Assembly: GCA_943787365.1 (NCBI GenBank)
Contig: CALSMD010000005.1
Coordinates: forward strand, 169,723 to 233,722
Reading direction: 5' to 3'
DNA: 64,000 nt
Source: an uncultured Flavobacteriaceae bacterium
GTDB lineage: Bacteria; Bacteroidota; Bacteroidia; Flavobacteriales; Flavobacteriaceae
Below are positions 57,152 to 64,000 of this stretch, one piece after another. Position 1 is the stretch's first letter. Every line of letters starts with the position of its first letter. Both the position numbers and the translations under genes were made by a program. The notes beneath the pieces are model-generated. The model saw only the letters and a list, made by a program, of their open reading frames with translations, was not told where the DNA came from and ran no database searches.

Positions 57152-57339
57152 TTTTATGTTTAAGTGTTTAATAGATAATTATCATTGTTTTGATTAAATC
57201 TATTATTTAAACAATAAACAAAAAATATTCTTTAGAATAAAATTTTATTTTAAAGAATACTGTTTGGCAGGCAAAGGGAATGAAGTTGAACTATTTTAAG
57301 TCAGATTTACAAAAAATAAACCTCCAAGAAGTACAGTGT

Positions 57340-58593
57340 TTATGACGAAAAGTAATTTAAAAGATACGATGTAGTGAAAAAATTCTTGTACATATTTTTA
57401 CTGGCTTTGGTGTAAGCCTCTAGATGTGTGTTTTTATCAACACTATAAAAATGATATTTGAAAATGTTTACATATTGCTTAAACATCATTTCATAGGAGC
57501 GGTTGAAATTATTGAATGAAATGGTTGCTAACCAAATTTCGCAAGTATTCCTATCCTTGATTTTATAATAATAAAGTAAATTCATTAGTACAAAGTTTTC
57601 ATAATGCTCAAACTTGTAAAAGGATTTAGTAGTAGAAAAATCTCCTAAATTGTCTATGACCCATTTCATAACCTCAAAATTCATGGTAACGATACTATTA
57701 AAAATGATTTCAAAAAAGTAATCAATATTTGTTTGTGTTTTTAGTTGGTTTTTTTGCGAATAATCTTCAAAAATGTTAAGAAGGTCACCGACTGGCCAAA
57801 ACAATTCTTGAGCTGCAATTCTACTTTTCAAAATAGGGTGAAATTGTTGTTGACTTTTAGGTTTAAAATAGTTCTTTTCGGGACTATTGCTCAAATACAT
57901 ATTTAGGTTCAAAACTCCTTCGCAGAATGCATTGATCTCATGACTCTTAGAGTTTTTGTAAATGAAATTTATAAGTTGACTGTAATGCCCTTGAAGATTT
58001 TCGTAATCCACATAGATTAGAATCACTAGGTCTTGAAAATTTCTGTTCAAAATAAGTTGTTGCTCGTTTTTTTGATTGAGATCCATATGATGACACAAAG
58101 GACCTATACAAGTTCCTAAATAAACAATATCCTCAAACACAAATTCGGAAGGATTCATTTGTTTTAAATTGAAAATTTTAGATAAGAGTTTAAATTTTTT
58201 AGTAAACACTAATTCTCTAACGAGTTGTACAAGTTTTAGTAAAAATGATCTGCTATGATGTAGGTGATTTACTACATAATTTAAGACAAGTTCATCTTCA
58301 TTTTTTTGTAATAATTTGAAAAACTCAAAATCCGCTTCCCATTTATTTTTATAACTGTAGTTTATAATAAAATCGTTATAGTTTTCATACCCATTGAATT
58401 TTGATAAAGTATCCAAAGTATAATTGCTTGGTTTTACGGACTTCACAACTCCAAAAAACCGTCTAATGGTATTGTAGTTCAATTCAAAACCAGTTTCAAT
58501 GGATATAATTTCACTCAGACGTGTGCAGTTGTTGTAGTTTTTTATTTTAAAGCCTACCTTTTTTTGTGTGATTGTTTTTAGAACATCGATCAT
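57340..58593 (-). CDS. Hypothetical protein with Bacteroidota-type HTH-like N-terminus
   Basis: 417 residues with no named domain. The N-terminal ~75 residues (LSEIISIETGFELNYNTIRRFF, PSNYTLDTLSKFNGYENYNDF) follow a pattern I recognise in many Bacteroidota regulators: a small helical region ending in TLDxLxxxxGYxxxxDF. The rest is all-helical, rich in Phe, Asn and Leu, suggesting TPR-like or ARM-like repeats. Divergent from the MopE/FISUMP surface gene 106 bases away, with a palindromic operator candidate at its own promoter. A regulatory role is inference. Confidence 0.6.
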   Translation of the reverse strand: MIDVLKTITQKKVGFKIKNYNNCTRLSEIISIETGFELNYNTIRRFFGVVKSVKPSNYTLDTLSKFNGYENYNDFIINYSYKNKWEADFEFFKLLQKNEDELVLNYVVNHLHHSRSFLLKLVQLVRELVFTKKFKLLSKIFNLKQMNPSEFVFEDIVYLGTCIGPLCHHMDLNQKNEQQLILNRNFQDLVILIYVDYENLQGHYSQLINFIYKNSKSHEINAFCEGVLNLNMYLSNSPEKNYFKPKSQQQFHPILKSRIAAQELFWPVGDLLNIFEDYSQKNQLKTQTNIDYFFEIIFNSIVTMNFEVMKWVIDNLGDFSTTKSFYKFEHYENFVLMNLLYYYKIKDRNTCEIWLATISFNNFNRSYEMMFKQYVNIFKYHFYSVDKNTHLEAYTKASKNMYKNFFTTSYLLNYFSS

Positions 58594-58597
58594 AATT

Positions 58598-58605
58598 CAA
58601 ATGTA
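58598..58605 (-). promoter_or_regulatory. -7 element of the hypothetical regulator
   Basis: Minus-strand TACATTTG, exact TAnnTTTG, overlapping the palindrome at 58602-58618. Confidence 0.5.
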
Positions 58606-58618
58606 CAATATATGTACA
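58602..58618. promoter_or_regulatory. TGTACA-N5-TGTACA inverted repeat, operator candidate
   Basis: TGTACAATATATGTACA; two TGTACA arms with a five-base spacer. It overlaps the regulator's -7 element and is 9 to 25 bases upstream of its start codon, a typical autorepressor position. Confidence 0.45.
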
Positions 58619-58699
58619 GCAATATTAAAATCAAACAACTAATTTTAAAAAATAGTGCAAAAAACCAAATTTTAATTTTTAAAATAATAAAACAGAAAG

Positions 58700-59908
58700 A
58701 TGAAAAAAATCTCCGTAGTTGCTCTAATGTTATTTACAGCATTGAGCTATTCACAAGGCATTGAATTGAATGGGATCGTAAGTGCTGAAAACAACCAAAT
58801 AAAAAATGTAGCAAATCCAACAGATCCACAAGATGCAGTAACAAACTCATACCTTTTAGAGTTAATTGCAGAATTACAAACACAAATTACAACACTAAAT
58901 AATTTCATTGATAATGATTCGGATGGTTTTACAGAAAATGATGGAGACTGTGATGATACAGATGCATCGATCACTACGCCACTCGTATGGTATGTTGGTA
59001 TTGATAGCGATGCTGATGGATTTTTTGGTTCCACATCCTCATTAAACTCTTGTGATCAGCCAGGTATAGGATACTCGACAACAGAACAAACCGTTGATGA
59101 TTGTAATGATTCAGATGCTGCAATATATCCCGGAGCTGACGAAATTGAAGACGAGATTGATAATGATTGCGATGGAGATATTGATGAGGGTTTTGAAGAT
59201 TCTGGAACGGTAAGTGATATTGATGGGAACTCCTATAATTTTATAACAATAGGTAACCAAAAATGGACGGTAGACAATGCAGATATGGTTACGTATCGAG
59301 ATGGAACCCCAATACCTGAAGTGACTGGTCAAACAGAGTGGAACAATCTTACTACAGGAGCTTGGTGTTATTATAATAATAACCCTAACAATCCCAAATT
59401 ATACAATTGGTATGCCGTAGCTGGTATTCACGACAATGATGAAACTACTCCAGATAAAGAATTGGCTCCTGAGGGTTGGCATGTACCTTCTAATAATGAA
59501 TGGATTGATTTAGAAAACTATTTAGTTGATAACGGATTTGCAGTTGATAGCAACGCTACAGCTCAAGATAATTTTATTGGAGAATCTATGGCAAACCCAA
59601 CTATAGCTGATTATTCAGGAGATGGTAATTTTGGATGGGATTATTCTACATCTTCCGGTACTCCAGGATATAATCCAGTAAACACGAATAACTCTAGTGG
59701 GTTCAATGCTATTGCATCTGGATGCCGTTTAGACTCTTTTTACAATCGATATTCTGATGCATATTTTTGGACAGCTACTGGTTCGTCATTAGAAGGCTAT
59801 GGGCTTTGGAGACATTTAGCTCATTCATCTGCTCATTTGGACAGGGGAGGATCAACGCTTTATTTTGATAGATCTAATGGATATTCCGTGCGTTTTGTTA
59901 GAGATTAA
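58700..59908 (+). CDS. Secreted MopE-like / FISUMP domain protein
   Basis: 402 residues. Signal peptide MKKISVVALMLFTALSYSQ; a short helical linker; then two MopE-type acidic metal-binding repeats (DGDCDDTDASI, DCNDSDAAIYPGADE, DNDCDGDIDEG; ~72-170) that probably bind Ca; and a FISUMP (Fibrobacter succinogenes major paralogous) domain from ~175 to the end (IGNQKWTVDNADMVTYRDG, LYNWYAVAGIHD, GWHVPSNNEWIDLENYL, FWTATGSS). Likely surface-exposed or secreted, maybe adhesive. Function unknown. Confidence 0.87.
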   Translation: MKKISVVALMLFTALSYSQGIELNGIVSAENNQIKNVANPTDPQDAVTNSYLLELIAELQTQITTLNNFIDNDSDGFTENDGDCDDTDASITTPLVWYVGIDSDADGFFGSTSSLNSCDQPGIGYSTTEQTVDDCNDSDAAIYPGADEIEDEIDNDCDGDIDEGFEDSGTVSDIDGNSYNFITIGNQKWTVDNADMVTYRDGTPIPEVTGQTEWNNLTTGAWCYYNNNPNNPKLYNWYAVAGIHDNDETTPDKELAPEGWHVPSNNEWIDLENYLVDNGFAVDSNATAQDNFIGESMANPTIADYSGDGNFGWDYSTSSGTPGYNPVNTNNSSGFNAIASGCRLDSFYNRYSDAYFWTATGSSLEGYGLWRHLAHSSAHLDRGGSTLYFDRSNGYSVRFVRD

Positions 59909-60242
59909 AAATGCACCTAATAACGCTTGAAGGTAACGCCTTGTTTCCTGTTGTTAGTCCTAAAAGAAAACCTTCAGCCTATGTGGTTGAAGGTTTTACA
60001 ACGGAGTCGCCTTCTTGACCAACTCTAGAATTCTCTGTTTATTACTAACAGAAACAACTTTCTAGTTAGTAGGAGACAATTTAATTTTTTCATCAATACA
60101 TTTTTCATAAGACTGTTCATAAGTTTATATTATGAACCAACTATGGATCAAATAGAAGCCAAATTTATATTAAATTTAGAAAGTTAATATTAGTGAGTAA
60201 TTACAACGATTAATTTTTATTTAACACAACCAATTTTAACTT
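59909..60242. other. Intergenic region
   Basis: No gene seen. It contains the hairpin at 59967-59997 and AT-rich sequence leading to the next gene; no consensus promoter was obvious. Confidence 0.5.
59967..59997 (+). terminator. Hairpin, possible terminator after the FISUMP gene
   Basis: AAAACCTTCAGCC (59967-59979) pairs with GGTTGAAGGTTTT (59985-59997), 13 bp with one G-U and a 5-base loop. The T-run on the + strand is short; on the - strand TTTTCTTTT follows, so it may act in that direction too. Confidence 0.55.
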
Positions 60243-60944
60243 ATGATACGATTTATTTTCACATTCATGACTGGCACTCTAGTGTGTTTCAGTCAATCTC
60301 TCACTGTTTTTGACGGCAGTTCCATTAGCATTAGTCCCAATAGTTCTGTTTCAGTAGATGGTTTGGAACTGGCTCCTAGCGAAGCCTATACCTTTTCAGG
60401 ACCGAATGCTATTGAACGTTCCAATTCACCCGTTGAGGTGGGCGAAAGTACAAGTATTAATAGAGTATATCAACTATCCGCTGAACTATCAGACTATAAA
60501 GGAATACTCAACTTTAGTTATTTAGAAAGTGAACTCAACTTCATAGCCGAAGGTGATTTGGTCTTAGAAGTACTGGACACGAACGGAGTTTGGATAAATG
60601 TTGAGCCAGTGCTTGATGCGGTAAATAACAACCTGAGTTACGACTTTACAGAATTTATTGGCTTTACGTCTGTCACGGCTAGTGACGTATCGGCAACGCT
60701 TACGGTCAAGCCAGTTACATTTGATGGTTATGTACGCGTCTATCCAAATCCTACAACAGATTTTTTGCACATTGTTTCCAACACGGTCCAAAAAGCCACA
60801 CTCTTTAATATAGCAGGTCAAAAAATATTAGAAACCACCGCCGCTACTGAGTTGGATGTTATCAACCTCCCTTCAGGTGTTTATTTATTAAACTTACAAA
60901 ACAGTCAAAACCAAATTTCAACTTTTAAAATCATAAAAAACTAA
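60243..60944 (+). CDS. T9SS type A-sorted secreted protein
   Basis: 233 residues. Signal peptide to ~17; a beta-rich body with no named domain (SISISPNSSVSVDGLELAPS); a type A T9SS sorting domain from ~165 (VRVYPNPTTDFLHIVSNT, LFNIAGQKILE, LPSGVYLLNLQNSQNQISTF). One base separates its stop from the next gene, so the two are co-translated. Confidence 0.83.
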   Translation: MIRFIFTFMTGTLVCFSQSLTVFDGSSISISPNSSVSVDGLELAPSEAYTFSGPNAIERSNSPVEVGESTSINRVYQLSAELSDYKGILNFSYLESELNFIAEGDLVLEVLDTNGVWINVEPVLDAVNNNLSYDFTEFIGFTSVTASDVSATLTVKPVTFDGYVRVYPNPTTDFLHIVSNTVQKATLFNIAGQKILETTAATELDVINLPSGVYLLNLQNSQNQISTFKIIKN

Positions 60945-60945
60945 G

Positions 60946-62820
60946 ATGAAAAAAATTACAATAATAGCCCTCATGCTGTTCACAGCATTGGGCTACGCAC
61001 AAGTAGGTGTCAACACCAATACACCTGATGCGTCTTCAGCATTAGAAATTGAATCTACTACAGGCGGAATTTTAATTCCAAGACTCACACAGACGCAGCG
61101 AGATGCCATTACTGCACCCGCAACAGGTTTAATGATTTATCAAACCAATCAATCCACTGGCTTTTATTTTTTTGATGGAACGGTTTGGACAAAGATTAAT
61201 GGTGTCGCAGGTCCACAAGGCGAAGCAGGTTCACAAGGAATTCAGGGTATTCAAGGGGATATAGGTTTGACAGGTGCTACGGGTCCTTCAGGGGCAAATG
61301 GATCAAATGGTTCAGCAGGAGTTCAAGGTCCACAAGGCGAAGCAGGTCCACAAGGAATTCAGGGTCTTCAAGGAGATATAGGATTGACCGGAGCTACGGG
61401 TCCTTCAGGAGCAAATGGAGTAAATGGATCAAATGGTTCAGCAGGAGTTCAAGGTCCACAAGGCGAAGCAGGTCCACAAGGAATTCAGGGTCTTCAAGGA
61501 GATATAGGATTGACCGGAGCTACGGGTCCTTCAGGAGCAAATGGAGTAAATGGATCAAATGGTTCAGCAGGAGTTCAAGGTCCACAAGGCGAATCAGGTT
61601 TACAAGGAATTCAGGGTACACAAGGAGATATAGGATTGACAGGTGCTACGGGTCCTTCAGGGGCAAATGGAGTAAATGGATCAAATGGTTTAGCAGGAGC
61701 TCAAGGTCCACAAGGCGAAGCAGGTTTACAAGGAATTCAGGGTATTCAAGGGGATATAGGTTTGACAGGTGCTACGGGTCCTTCAGGGGCAAATGGATCA
61801 AATGGTTCAGCAGGAGTTCAAGGTCCACAAGGCGAAGCAGGTTTACAAGGAATTCAGGGTATTCAAGGGGATATAGGTTTGACAGGTGCTACGGGTCCTT
61901 CAGGGGCAAATGGATCAAATGGTTCAGCAGGAGTTCAAGGTCCACAAGGCGAAGCAGGTCCACAAGGAATTCAGGGTCTTCAAGGAGATATAGGATTGAC
62001 CGGAGCTACGGGTCCTTCAGGGGCAAATGGAGTAAATGGATCAAATGGTTCAGCTGGAGCTCAAGGTCCACAAGGTGAGACAGGTCCACAAGGAATACAA
62101 GGAGATACAGGTGCTTCAGGTACCAATGGTGCAGATGGTGCTCAAGGTCCACAAGGAGAACCGGCCTCTGTAATGGATCAAGGCTATGTTAATGTAGTAA
62201 ATTGTACTATTCCGGGTGCTACTGCATATAATTCAGATGTTGGCGATAATGTTGTTTGTACTCCATATTTAACAATTAACGGTTCAGAACAATTCCTTAT
62301 CACTAATGAATTAGTTTGTCCCGATAATTCAGAGGGAGTTACAACTAACATTGAGTATTGGATTTCATTTGAAGTTTCACAGCCTTTAATGCCATATTTA
62401 CTCCACTTCGAACCTTTTGCAAACAATAGTTTTTGTGGAAATGTAGGAGGTGATTTCAGAGAAATCTACAAAGTGAGTTCTTCTACATTTAATTCAAATT
62501 CAAATTTAGGAGATTTAATTTACAATAGTCAATCACAAGGTTCTCCAATACCAAAATTAATATTTTCACCAGGGTTTACATACACAATTAGAGCAGGTGG
62601 ATTTAACAGTTATAACACTCGTACTACAAGTGTTACAAATTACACTATTAATGAGACTCTTTTCAATAATGTTAAATTTTATTCAAGTTCTCCTGATTCT
62701 TTTGTTTTAAATGAAGCAACAGATCAGTGGGCTTTATTGTATAATACTGGGGAATCTTATGTAAATGGGAATATTCTAACTGTTTTTACAGAATGGGAAT
62801 TAAGATGGGAAAATAATTAA
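60946..62820 (+). CDS. Collagen-like repeat protein
   Basis: 624 residues. Signal peptide MKKITIIALMLFTALGYAQ; a head domain (VGVNTNTPDASSALEIEST, QTNQSTGFYFFDGTVWTKI) common in Bacteroidota; a Gly-X-Y collagen-like region from ~89 to ~405; and a C-terminal globular domain of ~215 residues (YVNVVNCTIPGA...). The Gly-X-Y region is made of 39- and 42-residue units. Likely a trimeric stalk carrying the C-terminal domain. The start lies two bases after the T9SS gene. Confidence 0.87.
   Translation: MKKITIIALMLFTALGYAQVGVNTNTPDASSALEIESTTGGILIPRLTQTQRDAITAPATGLMIYQTNQSTGFYFFDGTVWTKINGVAGPQGEAGSQGIQGIQGDIGLTGATGPSGANGSNGSAGVQGPQGEAGPQGIQGLQGDIGLTGATGPSGANGVNGSNGSAGVQGPQGEAGPQGIQGLQGDIGLTGATGPSGANGVNGSNGSAGVQGPQGESGLQGIQGTQGDIGLTGATGPSGANGVNGSNGLAGAQGPQGEAGLQGIQGIQGDIGLTGATGPSGANGSNGSAGVQGPQGEAGLQGIQGIQGDIGLTGATGPSGANGSNGSAGVQGPQGEAGPQGIQGLQGDIGLTGATGPSGANGVNGSNGSAGAQGPQGETGPQGIQGDTGASGTNGADGAQGPQGEPASVMDQGYVNVVNCTIPGATAYNSDVGDNVVCTPYLTINGSEQFLITNELVCPDNSEGVTTNIEYWISFEVSQPLMPYLLHFEPFANNSFCGNVGGDFREIYKVSSSTFNSNSNLGDLIYNSQSQGSPIPKLIFSPGFTYTIRAGGFNSYNTRTTSVTNYTINETLFNNVKFYSSSPDSFVLNEATDQWALLYNTGESYVNGNILTVFTEWELRWENN
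61210..62064 (+). repeat. Tandem repeat of 117/126 bp in the collagen-like gene
   Basis: Seven units in the order 39, 42, 42, 42, 39, 39, 42 residues, each starting GPQGEAG or GPQGESG and containing QGDIGLTGATGPSGANG. The 42-residue form has an extra VNG after SGAN (GANGVNGSNG against GANGSNG). Units are near-identical in DNA as well. Confidence 0.92.
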
Positions 62821-63577
62821 GAAATGATGAAGTTAATTTTACAATTAATTATTCCTTTGTCTAACAAGCTCAGATAATTTGGATTGATGAACCTACGACA
62901 TCTACAAAAGCCAAGGTAATTCTTACAATTCAGTTGGTAGAATTTGGTAGTTAATATCTAGTTAAAAAAATATTCCCAAAAATAAAAAGCTATTCTTGGG
63001 AATAATACCGTGGAGCAAAGAGCCTAAAGTCGAACTATTTTGGTGAGGATTTAAAAGAATTGAATCGTTTGATATGAATGTGCATCATCGGTCTAGTATA
63101 AGAATAGTAGCGGATTTTAACTCCTTACTTTTTCGTTTAAAGAAACCTTTTTCTATATTTATTTGCTTCTAATTTAATTACTAAACCGCTACTGTTTTTA
63201 TACATCCTGAGTTTACAAAATTATTTAGTTGTTTGAATCCTCTATGTAAGTCTTAAAAGAGGTTTTAATATTCTACAATCATTTTTAGTGTAGTTATTCC
63301 CAAAAAATCTGATTTATAAAACACTACTTGGAGTATGCTCTAGAACTGAGCTTTTATTTTTAAGAAAAAAATATAAAATTTAAATTTTTAGCATTCCAAC
63401 TCCCTTTTCACTCCTTAGATTGTTTAGCAACCACTATTTTATAAATCGGTTAAAATGGAACTCTTGTCTAAGACAGCTTTCCTTGTTAATCAATAATTAA
63501 TATTAAATTAATAGTAATAATGTATAATTGATAGAAATTATAATAAATAAAACTATAATCATCAAAATTTACCAATT
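62821..63577. other. 757-bp intergenic region
   Basis: No gene or known RNA seen in either strand. An inverted repeat TATTCCCAA (62971-62979) / TTGGGAATA (62996-63004) with a 16-base loop is the one clear structure. The rest is AT-rich with several homopolymer runs. Confidence 0.5.
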
Positions 63578-64000
63578 ATGAATAAAACTACACTAACCAC
63601 ACTACTACTAACTATTTTTTTTAGCTTAAACTTAGTGGCTCAAGACATCATTTACGTGGCATCTACAGCTGTTGGTAATATGGATGGTACTAGTGCATCA
63701 AATGCATATGGCAACTTTGGAACTGCACTAGGGCAAATAAACTCTGAAGGAGATAAACTTGTAATTATAGGAACAATTACTTCCGATGGAGCTAATTTAA
63801 CAACAAAGAATTTTGCCTTTACAATAGAAGGCCTGGATGCTAACTCAATTATAACTGGAGCTAGTGGAAATAAGAGGCTATTTACGATAAACGGAGCAAC
63901 ATCGGCAAATGTGACTTTTAAAGATCTTACATTTTCAGGCAATAGTACAACCCTTGCAGGTGGTAGTGTACTTTTTAATAATATTGCTGGAGCTACAGTA
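63578..64000 (+). CDS. Secreted beta-helix-type protein, partial (window edge)
   Basis: 141 codons are open to the end of the window from ATG 63578. Signal peptide MNKTTLTTLLLTIFFSLNLVAQ; then a repetitive beta-rich pattern (IIYVASTAVGN, KLVIIGTITSDGANLTTKN, VTFKDLTFSGN) of parallel-beta-helix type, as in large T9SS adhesins. The C-terminus is outside the window. Its family cannot be named. Confidence 0.72.
   Translation, partial: MNKTTLTTLLLTIFFSLNLVAQDIIYVASTAVGNMDGTSASNAYGNFGTALGQINSEGDKLVIIGTITSDGANLTTKNFAFTIEGLDANSIITGASGNKRLFTINGATSANVTFKDLTFSGNSTTLAGGSVLFNNIAGATV

Noticed and set aside
61210..62064. CRISPR-like array from regularly spaced repeats.
   Set aside because: Units are in-frame 117/126-bp coding repeats without unique spacers.
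62821..63577. A hidden gene or ncRNA in the 757-bp gap.
   Set aside because: All frames are short and without likeness; only one inverted repeat is visible, which is not enough for a call.

Overview
The window reads as chromosomal DNA of a marine-type member of the Flavobacteriaceae (Bacteroidota). Support from sequence: AT-rich composition; -7 promoter elements of the form TAnnTTTG with few Shine-Dalgarno sites; lineage proteins (GLPGLI family, DUF4295 next to L28/L33, DUF3276, long NusB, BshC); and many secreted proteins with type IX secretion (T9SS) C-terminal sorting domains. No rRNA, tRNA, CRISPR array or intact insertion sequence was seen.

Layout. 1-24.8 kb is a housekeeping block: recR, a GT2 glycosyltransferase, a lipoyl E2 acyltransferase, a DnaQ-like exonuclease, an FAH hydrolase, cinA (frameshifted), rpmB-rpmG-DUF4295-ftsY, rimO (frameshifted), bshC, guaA, a LysM protein, two thioredoxin-fold proteins, a CsaA-like protein, DUF3276, an ABC exporter, nusB-DUF1573-yajC, pepT, pyrD, a LysE exporter and a nitronate monooxygenase. 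24.9-37.0 kb is a secretion-oriented accessory block: a GLPGLI protein, a Crp/Fnr regulator, a secreted phage-tail-collar-like protein, a giant 2873-residue LamG/T9SS protein, a small protein sharing a domain with the giant, and a 45-residue lipoprotein. 37.2-46.1 kb is a nine-gene arginine operon (GNAT-argG-argC-proC-argD-argF'-argB-argE-argH) preceded by a previously unannotated 31-codon reading frame ending in an arginine-rich stretch. 46.1-47.1 kb holds a ParE/RelE-type toxin-antitoxin pair between two 58-bp direct repeats. 47.2-57.2 kb has an AI-2E family permease, a CotH/T9SS protein, a TonB receptor divergent from a DtxR-type regulator, a lectin-like T9SS type B protein, a methyltransferase, a lipoprotein and a SOUL protein. 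57.3-64 kb has a putative regulator facing a second secreted cluster: a MopE/FISUMP protein, a T9SS protein, a collagen-like repeat protein and the start of a further secreted protein cut by the window edge.

How the genes work together. The arg operon covers citrulline and arginine synthesis through acylated intermediates; a serine at the specificity position of its transcarbamylase suggests succinylated rather than acetylated ornithine. The Arg-codon-rich leader suggests feedback by translation-coupled attenuation, which is the most interesting regulatory signal here. The two secreted clusters probably build surface or adhesion structures.

Caveat. Six genes carry seven single-base indels that break highly conserved reading frames, several in short homopolymers. 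I read this mainly as consensus error in the assembly, not mass pseudogenisation; the affected genes are listed as pseudogenes with reconstructed spans.
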